A DNA stretch of 64,000 nucleotides from Sinomicrobium kalidii (lineage in GTDB: Bacteria; Bacteroidota; Bacteroidia; Flavobacteriales; Flavobacteriaceae), in assembly GCF_021183825.1 (NCBI RefSeq), contig NZ_CP089211.1, positions 4,384,501-4,448,500 of the forward strand, in the 5' to 3' direction. This document shows positions 1 to 7,329 of this stretch, piece after piece (position 1 is the stretch's first letter; every line of letters starts with the position of its first letter). The notes below the pieces were generated by a model. It was given only the letters and a program-made list of their open reading frames with translations, searched no databases and was not told the DNA's origin. A program made the translations under genes and the position numbers.

Positions 1-43
1 CTTAAGTCGTGTAGTCGTACGTCATAAATTGTAAATATAGCCG

Positions 44-1411
44 ATGCAGACGCCTAAAAAAACAGCAATAGTAGGGAGTGGATTGGTTGGATCTCTACTG
101 GCCATATATTTAAAACACCGGGGACATGAAGTGGATGTTTACGACCGTAGGCCGGACATACGGACCATAGAATTTTCGGGAAGGTCCATAAACCTGGCCA
201 TGTCGCGACGGGGCTGGAAGGCCCTGGAGGAAGTGGGAATAGCGGATGAGGTGAGAAAAGTGGCCATTAAAATGGATAAAAGGGCTATTCACACGCTGGA
301 TAAACCCTTGTACTTCCAGCCGTATGGTAAAGAGGGGCAAGCCATATACTCCATTTCACGGGGGATTTTAAACAAAAAAATGATCGATCTTGCCGAACAG
401 GCCGGTGCCGGATTTGTTTTCGAATCCAAAGTGTGGGATGTGGACCTTCCCGAAGCGACCATCCGTACCGGGGAAAGCGAGAATACAGTATGGCAGGCCC
501 GGAAATACGACCTGGTCTTTGGTGCGGACGGTGCGTTTTCCAGGGTGCGCCACAAAATGCAGCGTCAGAGCCGGTTTAATTACTCACAGGAATTTCTGGA
601 TACGGGATATAAGGAACTCACCATACCGCCTAATACCGACGGTTCGCATAAACTTGACAAACATTCCCTGCATATCTGGCCCAGGGGGGCGTTTATGTTC
701 ATTGCCCTGCCCAATCTGGACGGCAGCTTTACGGGAACGCTTTTTATGCCTTTTGAAGGAAAAAATTCCTTTGAGACCCTGGACACCGAGAAAAAGGTAC
801 AGGCCTTTTTTGAACACTATTTTCCCGATGTGGTTGAGGATATCCCGAGTTTGCTAAAGGACTTTTTTAAAAATCCGACCAGTGCTTTGGTAACCGTAAA
901 ATGCTTTCCCTGGACGTATTGGGACAAGGTGGCGCTGGTGGGTGATGCTGCCCATGCCATCGTGCCTTTTTACGGGCAGGGAATGAATGCCGGGTTTGAA
1001 GATATCCGGTTACTGAACCACCTGATGAATATACACGGGGACGATTGGGAAGCCATTTTTAAACAATATCAGACGGAGCGCAAACCCAATGCCGATGCCA
1101 TTGCCGAACTCAGTTTCCGCAATTTTATGGAGATGAGTTCCAAAACGGCCGATGCCGATTTTATTCTGCAGAAAAAGATAGAAAGCAGGTTTGCCGAAAA
1201 GTACCCCGGGAAATGGATGCCCCTGTACAGCAGGGTAACCTTCTCAGACCGGCCCTATGCCGAAGCCCTGGCCGAAGGCGATCGCCAGAGGGCGATTATG
1301 GAAAAGGTCATGCAAATGGACAATATAGCCGAAATATGGGATAGCGAAACCGTAGAAGAAAAAATACTTTCACTTCTGGAAGAGATGGCTCCCGGGGCGT
1401 TTAGCAGATAG
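44..1411 (+). CDS. kmo: Kynurenine 3-monooxygenase
   Basis: FAD-dependent aromatic hydroxylase that converts L-kynurenine to 3-hydroxykynurenine with NADPH and O2, in tryptophan breakdown or quinolinate/NAD supply. The 455-residue protein has the N-terminal dinucleotide fold (GSGLVGS, residues 11-17), the DG motif region GADGAFSRVR near residue 160 and the second FAD motif VGDAAHAIVPFYGQG near residue 300. These features and the length fit bacterial KMO. The ATG at 44 leaves only 43 bases of upstream sequence. No other kynurenine-pathway gene lies in the window, so partners may be just to the left. The gene ends 8 bases from the convergent DoxX gene. Confidence 0.95.
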   Translation: MQTPKKTAIVGSGLVGSLLAIYLKHRGHEVDVYDRRPDIRTIEFSGRSINLAMSRRGWKALEEVGIADEVRKVAIKMDKRAIHTLDKPLYFQPYGKEGQAIYSISRGILNKKMIDLAEQAGAGFVFESKVWDVDLPEATIRTGESENTVWQARKYDLVFGADGAFSRVRHKMQRQSRFNYSQEFLDTGYKELTIPPNTDGSHKLDKHSLHIWPRGAFMFIALPNLDGSFTGTLFMPFEGKNSFETLDTEKKVQAFFEHYFPDVVEDIPSLLKDFFKNPTSALVTVKCFPWTYWDKVALVGDAAHAIVPFYGQGMNAGFEDIRLLNHLMNIHGDDWEAIFKQYQTERKPNADAIAELSFRNFMEMSSKTADADFILQKKIESRFAEKYPGKWMPLYSRVTFSDRPYAEALAEGDRQRAIMEKVMQMDNIAEIWDSETVEEKILSLLEEMAPGAFSR

Positions 1412-1419
1412 GGAAAAGG

Positions 1420-1878
1420 CTATCTCCCGGTCCGGATCACAAAGAAATATACCCAGGCTATAAAAAGCAGTTGCAGGGGAACCCTGAACCAGAGATAATT
1501 TATCCCGTCTCCGTCGTATGAAGCCTTTTCGAGGTTGACGTTATGCAGTGCGGCATGAATATTGGCCGGAAAGATCAGTACAAAGAAAAGGATAAGCAAC
1601 CAGGCCGTAAGTATCCGCAGGGAAGGGATAAAAAGTCCTACGGCAGCAATAAGCTCTATAATTCCGGTAGCCAGCACCATCTCTCTTTTGGCAGGAACGA
1701 AATCGGGCAACATCAGGATCATGCCTTCCGTGAATTTGAAATGCCCTATGGCCGTAAAGATCAGCATAACGGCCATGGCCACCCTGCCGGAGCGATAAAT
1801 GTCCCATTGCCCGTAAACTATTCGCGTTACGGCAAGTATGAGGGTGAAAATAGTGATAAGCACGATTAACGGTTTCAT
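1420..1878 (-). CDS. DoxX-like small membrane protein
   Basis: A 152-residue integral membrane protein with four hydrophobic segments (about residues 3-22, 32-55, 70-105 and 125-148) in the DoxX/DoxX-like arrangement. The conserved-looking stretch FTAIGHFKF follows the second segment start. Function is not established for most members; some relatives take part in thiol or quinone redox chemistry. It lies 71 bases downstream of the Crp/Fnr-type regulator on the same strand, and HxlR is further upstream, so the three may be co-transcribed. Family assignment is good; the role is unknown. Confidence 0.75.
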   Translation of the reverse strand: MKPLIVLITIFTLILAVTRIVYGQWDIYRSGRVAMAVMLIFTAIGHFKFTEGMILMLPDFVPAKREMVLATGIIELIAAVGLFIPSLRILTAWLLILFFVLIFPANIHAALHNVNLEKASYDGDGINYLWFRVPLQLLFIAWVYFFVIRTGR

Positions 1879-1949
1879 TTTCTGGAACGTTTAAGGTTTT
1901 GTGAGTGGCAAAGCTATGGCAGAAAATGGCGGAAGTCAATGAACCCGGG

Positions 1950-2522
1950 TTAAGAAATCCGTTTTCTTATCCTGCTCAGTGCCTGGGGGGTAATACCTAT
2001 GTACGAAGCGATATATTTTAAGGGTACCTTTTGCAGCAGGACAGGGTTTTCCGCAAACAGGCTTTCGTAGCGTTCCCGGGCACTTTGTTGCAGGAAGGCC
2101 ATTTCCCTTTTACTTTTTTTGATAAATAGCTCTTCTGCAGCTTTGCGGCCGATTTGCTGCCCGGCTGCTGTTTCCTTGTAGACTTCCTGTAAATCCCCGT
2201 AACTGATGCTCCACAATATGGTATCGGCCAGGGCTTGCACATGGTATTGTACGGGGGTCTGCATTAAAAAGGAATCATAGGCACTGACAAAAGCGTTCTC
2301 AAACGCAAAACTGAATGTAATTTCTTTGTCTTCTTTCACGGTATAGAACCGGATAATGCCCTTTTCAATAAATGAAAGGTAATTTTCAGTGCTGCCATGC
2401 GATAATATCAACTCGCCCTTTTTGTATTCCCTTTTTATAAGTTGGGAAGAAAAGAAACTACCGTCGGAATCAGTAAACGGAACAAGTTTTTTGAAATACT
2501 CCTGGATGGCTTTCATCGGCAT
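1950..2522 (-). CDS. Crp/Fnr family transcriptional regulator
   Basis: A 190-residue regulator with an N-terminal cyclic-nucleotide-binding-like beta-roll (residues about 25-115) and a C-terminal winged helix; the recognition region is KYIASYIGITPQALSRIRK near the end. No N-terminal cysteine set for an Fnr-type iron-sulfur cluster is present, and the ligand cannot be read from sequence. This short form is very common in Bacteroidota. A second ATG two codons inside is an equally good start. It starts 36 bases after the HxlR stop and precedes the DoxX gene, which suggests a shared transcript. Confidence 0.85.
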   Translation of the reverse strand: MPMKAIQEYFKKLVPFTDSDGSFFSSQLIKREYKKGELILSHGSTENYLSFIEKGIIRFYTVKEDKEITFSFAFENAFVSAYDSFLMQTPVQYHVQALADTILWSISYGDLQEVYKETAAGQQIGRKAAEELFIKKSKREMAFLQQSARERYESLFAENPVLLQKVPLKYIASYIGITPQALSRIRKRIS

Positions 2523-2558
2523 TTTACTACGGGAAACGGACTTTAAACAGAACGGGAC

Positions 2559-2915
2559 TCATCGAGGAACTTCTTCCAGGACCTGTAAAACATGGTCGCG
2601 GTGTTCCGTTCCCCATTTGTCCATGGCATCTATAATAAAAAGTAAACTTTCGCCCAGGGGAGTCAGGTAGTATTCCACTTTCAGGGGGAGTCCGGGGTAT
2701 ATTTTTTTCCGGATGATATCGTGCTCCAGTAATTCTTTGAGTTGCATGTTGATAACCCGCGGACTGGCCTCATCGATATCTTGATGAAGTTCACTGGGCC
2801 GTCGTATGCCCCTGTGAATGGCATCAATAATACAGGGTTTCCATTTTCCACCCAATACCTTGGTCGTAAGGTTGATGCCACACTCCAGGTCTTCCGGGAT
2901 TTTTCTTTCGTACAT
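2559..2915 (-). CDS. HxlR family transcriptional regulator
   Basis: A 118-residue MarR-like winged-helix regulator of the HxlR family: an early cysteine (LECGINLTTKVLGGKWKP), the helix-turn-helix region RRPSELHQDIDEASPRVINM and the wing with VEYYLTPLGESL. An upstream in-frame extension exists, but the ATG at 2915 gives the normal family start. It is divergent from the imine-reductase-like pair across 192 bases that contain a near-perfect palindrome, so it probably controls those genes and itself. HxlR proteins often sense electrophiles through the conserved cysteine; that is family knowledge and has not been shown here. Confidence 0.9.
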   Translation of the reverse strand: MYERKIPEDLECGINLTTKVLGGKWKPCIIDAIHRGIRRPSELHQDIDEASPRVINMQLKELLEHDIIRKKIYPGLPLKVEYYLTPLGESLLFIIDAMDKWGTEHRDHVLQVLEEVPR

Positions 2916-3008
2916 GGTTGAAACAGCTTTTACACAAAAATAAACAATTTCAACCAAAACCTGTTTTTGTATGGCTGTGATAACACTCCACATCCTCCGC
3001 CTTGTATA

Positions 3009-3028
3009 CAGGGAAAAAATTTTCCCTG
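3009..3028. promoter_or_regulatory. 20-bp inverted repeat, candidate HxlR operator
   Basis: CAGGGAAAA and TTTTCCCTG flank an AA spacer, a perfect 9-bp inverted repeat in the divergent region between the HxlR gene and the dehydrogenase pair. A TTG at 3049-3051 and GAACTTTG at 3072-3079 (one mismatch to TAnnTTTG, 20-base spacer) form a possible promoter for the rightward genes, 20 bases further on. Binding by HxlR is inferred from position only. Confidence 0.5.
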
Positions 3029-3107
3029 CCTGAATATTTTTTCCCTTATTGTAGGAAATAAGTGGTATACGGAACTTTGTGCTGTTAATTTTTTAAATAA
3101 AAAGATC

Positions 3108-4001
3108 ATGAATTCTACAAACAAGGTCCCGGAAAAAATATCCGTTATAGGATTGGGAAATATGGGATACAGGCTGGCAGAGTTGCTGATAGCCAATAAT
3201 TATGAAGTTACCGTGTGGAACCGTACGGCAAACAAGGCAGATACACTTGTATCAAAAGGTGCCGTCCTTGCCGGGAGTGCGGCGGAAGCCATAGCGGCAA
3301 GCCCCGTCACAGTTATTTGTGTTTACGATTATAAAGCTGCGAAAGCCATTTTGCACAATGGTGAAGTCACCGCAAAACTCCGCGGAAAAACACTGATAGA
3401 ATTAACAACCGGGAGCCCTGCGGAGGCCGATGATGCCGAATCCTGGGCGCAGCGCTACGGCGCGGCTTATCTGGACGGGGCCATACAGGCCGCTCCCGAC
3501 CAGATGGGAAGAACGGATACTTCGATACTGATCTCGGGTAAGGAAACGGTTTTCAAGGCAAACGAGTCGCTTCTCGGGGTGTTCGGGGGCAATGTATCTT
3601 ATCTGGGAAGTCATGCCGGAGCCGCTTCCACAATGGACCTGGCCACACTTTCTTATCTGTATGGTTCCATTCTGGGGTTCTTTCACGGTGCCCGTATAGT
3701 TGAATCCCAGGGGATGAATGTGGAAGCATATGGTTCGCTGGCCGCTGCAATATCTCCGACTTTCGGGGAGTTTCTGGAGCATGAAGGAAAAGTGATCCGG
3801 GACGGGGACTTCAAAATATCACAAAGTCCGATGCGCATATCGGTGGAAGCCGTGGAGCGTATCCTCGAACAGGCCGGGGAATCCGGGATCAATGCAGAAT
3901 TGCCCCGACTGGCATCCGGGCTTTTTCAAAGAGCAAAAGCTGCGGGCTATGAGGGCGAAGAACTCGCCGCGCTGATCAAGGTACTGCGGAAAAGTGCCTG
4001 A
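3108..4001 (+). CDS. Imine-reductase-like NAD(P)-dependent dehydrogenase (first of pair)
   Basis: A 297-residue member of the 6-phosphogluconate/3-hydroxyisobutyrate dehydrogenase superfamily. The Rossmann motif GLGNMG is at residues 15-20, followed by VTVWNRT, and the segment YLDGAIQAAPDQMG (121-134) matches the pattern typical of imine reductases. Where beta-hydroxyacid dehydrogenases have a catalytic lysine, this protein has STMDLA with Asp177, also an imine-reductase trait. The ATG at 3108 is preferred over an upstream TTG in the same frame. It is followed after 39 bases by a paralogue and divergent from HxlR. The true substrate is unknown. Confidence 0.85.
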   Translation: MNSTNKVPEKISVIGLGNMGYRLAELLIANNYEVTVWNRTANKADTLVSKGAVLAGSAAEAIAASPVTVICVYDYKAAKAILHNGEVTAKLRGKTLIELTTGSPAEADDAESWAQRYGAAYLDGAIQAAPDQMGRTDTSILISGKETVFKANESLLGVFGGNVSYLGSHAGAASTMDLATLSYLYGSILGFFHGARIVESQGMNVEAYGSLAAAISPTFGEFLEHEGKVIRDGDFKISQSPMRISVEAVERILEQAGESGINAELPRLASGLFQRAKAAGYEGEELAALIKVLRKSA

Positions 4002-4040
4002 TGAAGGTGTAATTAAGCAATGATTTTTTAAACGATAAAG

Positions 4041-4919
4041 ATGAAGGAGAACAATAAGATAAAACAACATGTTACGGTACTTGGCCTCGGGGCGATGGGT
4101 ACGGCCCTGGCCGGGGCCTTTCTTCAAGCCGGGCACAGGACCACAGTGTGGAACAGATCGGCTGACAAGATGAAGCCATTGCTTGAAAAGGGGGCTGTTG
4201 CGGCATCAACCGTTGCCGAAGCAATTGCAGCAAGCGACCTTATCGTAGTTTGCGTACTCAATTACACGGTTTTGGAAAAGATCGTAAAGCCGGTCGCCGG
4301 AGCACTGAGGGGGCGTACCCTGGTGAGCCTCACTAACGATACGCCTCAAAAAGCAAAACAAATGGCAGCGTGGACGGAAACGCATGGGATCAATTATCTG
4401 GACGGTTCGGTCCTGGTCCCTGTCCCGGTTGTCGGGCAGTCCGACGCCCTTTTGCTGTATAGCGGGGCCAAAGGAGTTTTTGACCGGCATTTAAACGTGC
4501 TGAAGGCGTTAGGAGGCAAGAGCATTTACCTGGGGGATGAACCCGGCCGTGCGGCATTATACGATCTTGGTATGACCAATATATTTTTTATAAGCCTTAC
4601 CGGTGTTTTGTATTCTTATGCTCTGCTGAATGCCGAAGGGGAAAAAGCGACAGATTTTCTACCCTATGCCCGGGAGATCTTTGCCGTGGCCGCATCATTT
4701 CTGGAAGATTTTGCCGATAGTGCAGACAACCGGCATTATCCCGGTGACCTGGATAACATAGCCATGGAGGCCGCAGGAATTGAACACATTATTCGGGCCG
4801 GTAGTGATGCGGGTATAAATGTGAGTGTGCCGGAGGCCGTAAAAAGTGTTTTTGACCGTGCCATAGCGGCAGGTTTCGGTGCAAACGGTATGCCGGGAAT
4901 TATTGAAGGAATAAAGTAA
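4041..4919 (+). CDS. Imine-reductase-like NAD(P)-dependent dehydrogenase (second of pair)
   Basis: A 292-residue paralogue of the preceding gene with the same layout: GLGAMG at residues 15-20, TTVWNRS, YLDGSVLVPVPVVG at 119-132 and Asp175 in ALYDLG at the position of the usual catalytic lysine. The two proteins are clearly related but diverged in the substrate-binding helices, which points to an old duplication with different substrates or a heterologous pair. It is co-transcribed with its neighbour and ends before a hairpin terminator at 4945. Presumably under the same HxlR control. Confidence 0.85.
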   Translation: MKENNKIKQHVTVLGLGAMGTALAGAFLQAGHRTTVWNRSADKMKPLLEKGAVAASTVAEAIAASDLIVVCVLNYTVLEKIVKPVAGALRGRTLVSLTNDTPQKAKQMAAWTETHGINYLDGSVLVPVPVVGQSDALLLYSGAKGVFDRHLNVLKALGGKSIYLGDEPGRAALYDLGMTNIFFISLTGVLYSYALLNAEGEKATDFLPYAREIFAVAASFLEDFADSADNRHYPGDLDNIAMEAAGIEHIIRAGSDAGINVSVPEAVKSVFDRAIAAGFGANGMPGIIEGIK

Positions 4920-4944
4920 CGTAAAAATCCGGAAACGGTTATAG

Positions 4945-4992
4945 TCCCCGTTTTCACCCGCAATGGTATGAGGTGTGGAACGGGGATTTTTT
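4945..4992 (+). terminator. Rho-independent terminator after the dehydrogenase pair
   Basis: TCCCCGTT (4945-4952) pairs with AACGGGGA (4979-4986), followed by a run of T to 4992. It closes the rightward two-gene unit. Confidence 0.7.
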
Positions 4993-5022
4993 AAGCCTGG
5001 GAAAATTTTTTCAAAAATTTAG

Positions 5023-5051
5023 TTGAAAACCGGATGAAAATCATAATTTTG
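5023..5051 (+). promoter_or_regulatory. Bacteroidota-type promoter of the Rrf2 gene
   Basis: TTG at 5023-5025, an 18-base spacer and TAATTTTG at 5044-5051 match the TTG-N17-21-TAnnTTTG promoter of this phylum. The Rrf2 operator begins one base after the -7 element, placing it over the transcription start. Confidence 0.75.
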
Positions 5052-5076
5052 TACTGTAATAAAAATAATTACAGTA
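5052..5076. promoter_or_regulatory. Rrf2 operator, copy 1 (autoregulatory)
   Basis: TACTGTAAT and ATTACAGTA form a perfect 9-bp inverted repeat around 7 bases. The core is ACTGTA-N11-TACAGT. It lies directly downstream of the -7 element and reaches the start codon, a position suited to repression of the gene's own transcription. The same core with identical spacing recurs at 5500-5522. Confidence 0.75.
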
Positions 5077-5483
5077 TGAATAATGTACGCTTTGCCACCT
5101 CCCTGCATATATTGACCTTACTTACCACTATGAAGGATGAATTTTTGTCATCCGGATTTATTGCGGGAAGTGTCAATGTCAATGCGGCGGTGATCAGGAA
5201 GGAGATGAGCAACCTCAGGGCATATCATCTGGTGGAAAGCAAGGAAGGAAAGGGGGGAGGGAGTACCCTGGCCAGACCGGCTTCACAGATAAGACTGTCG
5301 GATATTTATGAAGCGGTGAGGCAGGTGCCCGTACTGGGAAGGGCCAATACCCCCAACCCGAAATGCCCGGTAGGAAAGGAGGTAAACAAACATCTGGAAG
5401 AATTGTATACGGAAACCGATAATTACCTCATACAAAAGCTATCGGCAATGACCCTGGAAGAATTTGCGGGGAAATTCACCTGA
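5076..5483 (+). CDS. Rrf2 family transcriptional regulator
   Basis: A 135-residue Rrf2-family winged-helix protein (RFATSLHILTLL, then SVNVNAAVIRKEMSNLRAY and the wing GKGGGSTLARP). It has a single cysteine, in PNPKCPVG, and so lacks the three-cysteine cluster site of IscR or NsrR. This resembles the Bacillus YwnA-type subgroup, whose gene also neighbours a NAD(P)-binding protein gene. The ATG at 5076 is chosen because upstream in-frame codons are inside the promoter and operator. It likely represses itself and the next gene through the duplicated operator. Confidence 0.9.
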   Translation: MNNVRFATSLHILTLLTTMKDEFLSSGFIAGSVNVNAAVIRKEMSNLRAYHLVESKEGKGGGSTLARPASQIRLSDIYEAVRQVPVLGRANTPNPKCPVGKEVNKHLEELYTETDNYLIQKLSAMTLEEFAGKFT

Positions 5484-5499
5484 TATTTTTTTGAATAAA

Positions 5500-5522
5500 A
5501 CTGTAACAAAAATTAATACAGT
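5500..5522. promoter_or_regulatory. Rrf2 operator, copy 2 (upstream of NAD(P)-binding gene)
   Basis: ACTGTA (5500-5505) and TACAGT (5517-5522) are separated by 11 bases, exactly as in copy 1. It sits 34 bases before the start of the downstream gene, just after a TTG at 5491-5493 that may be a -33 element. Confidence 0.7.
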
Positions 5523-5556
5523 AATAAACACAACGTTTAACTTAAATTCCGAAAAC

Positions 5557-6210
5557 ATGAAAGTAGCATTAATCGGTGCCACCGGGTTTGTGGGCACCAA
5601 CATTCTGAATGAACTGGTAGACCGCGGTCACGAAGTCACTGCCATTGCGAGAACCCCTGAAAAGACGACCGTAAAAAGCAATAAGGTAACCCCGGTAAAA
5701 GCGGATGTGCTGGACAAGGAAAAACTGCCCGGTATACTTTCCGGTCATGATGCCGTGGTCAGCGCCTTCAATGCAGGGTGGACCAATCCCGATATTTATG
5801 ATGATTTTCTCCGGGGAGCAAGAGCGGTTCAGGAAGCCACGAGGAAATCGGGAGTAAAGCGTTTTATTGTTATCGGGGGCGGGGGAAGCCTTTATCTCAA
5901 ACCCGGGTTACAGGTGATAGACACTCCGGAGTTCCCGGCCGAGATAAAACCGGGTGCGGATGCAGCACGGGTTTACCTGGAAGAGATCAGGAATGAGAAC
6001 GAACTCGATTGGGTTTTCTTCAGTCCTGCGCTTGAAATGCACCGGGGAATCACTACGGGACGAACAGGTAAATACCGCCTGGGGCTGGAAAATCCGGTAT
6101 TTGATGAAAACGGGAAAAGCGTATTGTCCGGTGAGGATGTAGGTGTGGTTATTGCCGATGAACTGGAAAATCCCAAACATCACAAACAGCGGTTTACCGC
6201 GGCATATTAG
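5557..6210 (+). CDS. NAD(P)-binding protein, atypical SDR (YwnB-like)
   Basis: A 217-residue atypical short-chain dehydrogenase/NmrA-like protein. The nucleotide-binding motif GATGFVG is at residues 7-13, with the downstream patterns GHDAVVSAFN and GVKRFIVIGGGGSLY. The ATG at 5557 (MKVALIGATG) is the natural start. The operator of the adjacent Rrf2 regulator lies in its leader, so the pair forms a small regulon similar to ywnA/ywnB of Bacillus. Proteins of this kind bind NADPH and may act on quinones or other electrophiles; the substrate is unknown. Confidence 0.88.
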   Translation: MKVALIGATGFVGTNILNELVDRGHEVTAIARTPEKTTVKSNKVTPVKADVLDKEKLPGILSGHDAVVSAFNAGWTNPDIYDDFLRGARAVQEATRKSGVKRFIVIGGGGSLYLKPGLQVIDTPEFPAEIKPGADAARVYLEEIRNENELDWVFFSPALEMHRGITTGRTGKYRLGLENPVFDENGKSVLSGEDVGVVIADELENPKHHKQRFTAAY

Positions 6211-6321
6211 GAAAGGCGGCCCTGCAGGTTGTGTGACAATCCTAAAACAGGCGGTTATATGCAGCGAACAGGGATCTGCCTGCGAATATCTTTATGCTGT
6301 CCCGGTTGGAAATTTGTCATC

Positions 6322-6349
6322 TTGCTGTCGGTTTTTACTGTTAATTTTG
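6322..6349 (+). promoter_or_regulatory. Promoter of the M48 protease gene
   Basis: TTG at 6322-6324, a 17-base spacer and TAATTTTG at 6342-6349 match the Bacteroidota consensus. The start codon follows 29 bases later. Confidence 0.65.
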
Positions 6350-6378
6350 TATTTTTACAATACAAATACACTTAGGTT

Positions 6379-7191
6379 ATGAGAAAAATTTGGGTAGCAT
6401 TTCTATTGCTTTTTTTCGTTTTTTCCTGTAAGACGAATCCGTTTACCGGGAAAAGTACGCTGAATTTCCATTCCAACAGTTCCATTTTCCCAATGGCCTT
6501 TCAGCAGTATGATAAGTTTCTGAATGAGAATAAGGTAGTGAAAGGTACTGCTGATGCTCAGGAAGTTAAAAGAGTGGGGCAACGTATTGCCAATGCGGCG
6601 GAACGATGGCTCAATGCCAACGGGTATGAAGGATATCTGAAAGATTATCAATGGGAATACAACCTGGTTAAGGACGACCAGGTCAATGCATGGTGTATGC
6701 CCGGAGGCAAGATTGTGGTATATACCGGACTTTTACCCGTTGCCCAGAACGAAGCCGGTCTTGCAGTAGTGATGGGCCATGAAGTAGCCCATGCCTTGGC
6801 TGATCACGGGGCCCAGCGGATGAGTGCCGGCACCCTGCAGCAATTAGGCGCTGTTGGTGTTGCGGTTGCCACGAGCGGTAAAAGTGCCCAGGCCCAGCAG
6901 TTATGGGCCCAGGCCTACGGAGTGGGTTCGCAGGTAGGGGCAATGCTGCCTTTTAGCCGAAGTCATGAAAATGAAGCCGATGCCATCGGGATACAGATCA
7001 TGGCCATTGCAGGGTATGACCCCGGCGAGGCGGCCAAGCTGTGGAGGCGGATGAAAGCCAAGGGTGGCCAGGCTCCTCCGGAGATCCTCAGTACCCACCC
7101 TTCAAGTGATACCCGTATCAAACGTTTAACACAACTTGCTCCCGGAGCAAGGGCCGAAGCGCGTAAATTCGGGGTAACCAGTTTTCAGTAA
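6379..7191 (+). CDS. M48 family metalloprotease, lipoprotein
   Basis: A 270-residue zinc metallopeptidase of the M48 (Ste24/BepA/LoiP-like) family. The N-terminus is a lipoprotein signal with the acylated cysteine in FVFSCKT (Cys17). Zinc ligands are in GHEVAH (His134, Glu135, His138), with the third ligand in the helix ENEADAIGIQIM; a conserved STHPSSDTRI follows. Family members degrade misassembled outer-membrane proteins in the periplasm. It has its own promoter and is monocistronic, ending before the terminator at 7264. Confidence 0.92.
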   Translation: MRKIWVAFLLLFFVFSCKTNPFTGKSTLNFHSNSSIFPMAFQQYDKFLNENKVVKGTADAQEVKRVGQRIANAAERWLNANGYEGYLKDYQWEYNLVKDDQVNAWCMPGGKIVVYTGLLPVAQNEAGLAVVMGHEVAHALADHGAQRMSAGTLQQLGAVGVAVATSGKSAQAQQLWAQAYGVGSQVGAMLPFSRSHENEADAIGIQIMAIAGYDPGEAAKLWRRMKAKGGQAPPEILSTHPSSDTRIKRLTQLAPGARAEARKFGVTSFQ

Positions 7192-7263
7192 TGGAAAACA
7201 GACCGCATGGAGGATCTTTAATCGTGAAATAACAGTCGGTTAGAAATTAATTTCTATATTAGG

Positions 7264-7293
7264 AGCTGTTCTTTAAAAAGGACAGCTTTTTTA
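7264..7293 (+). terminator. Rho-independent terminator
   Basis: AGCTGTTCTTT (7264-7274) pairs with AAAGGACAGCT (7277-7287), then a T run. It ends the M48 transcript and supports the later start (7330) for the next gene, since the open frame upstream of 7330 would overlap it. Confidence 0.75.
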
Positions 7294-7329
7294 TTGATAA
7301 TAATCCAATGTCCGCAATCAACCAAAAGC

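Noticed and set aside
1406..1425. Hairpin formed by the stop regions of kmo and the DoxX gene (AGATAG/CTATCT)
   Set aside because: Only 6 bp with an 8-base loop and no T run; could easily be chance.
5076..5483. Fe-S cluster sensor (IscR/NsrR type) for the Rrf2 protein
   Set aside because: Only one cysteine is present, so the three-cysteine cluster site is lacking.
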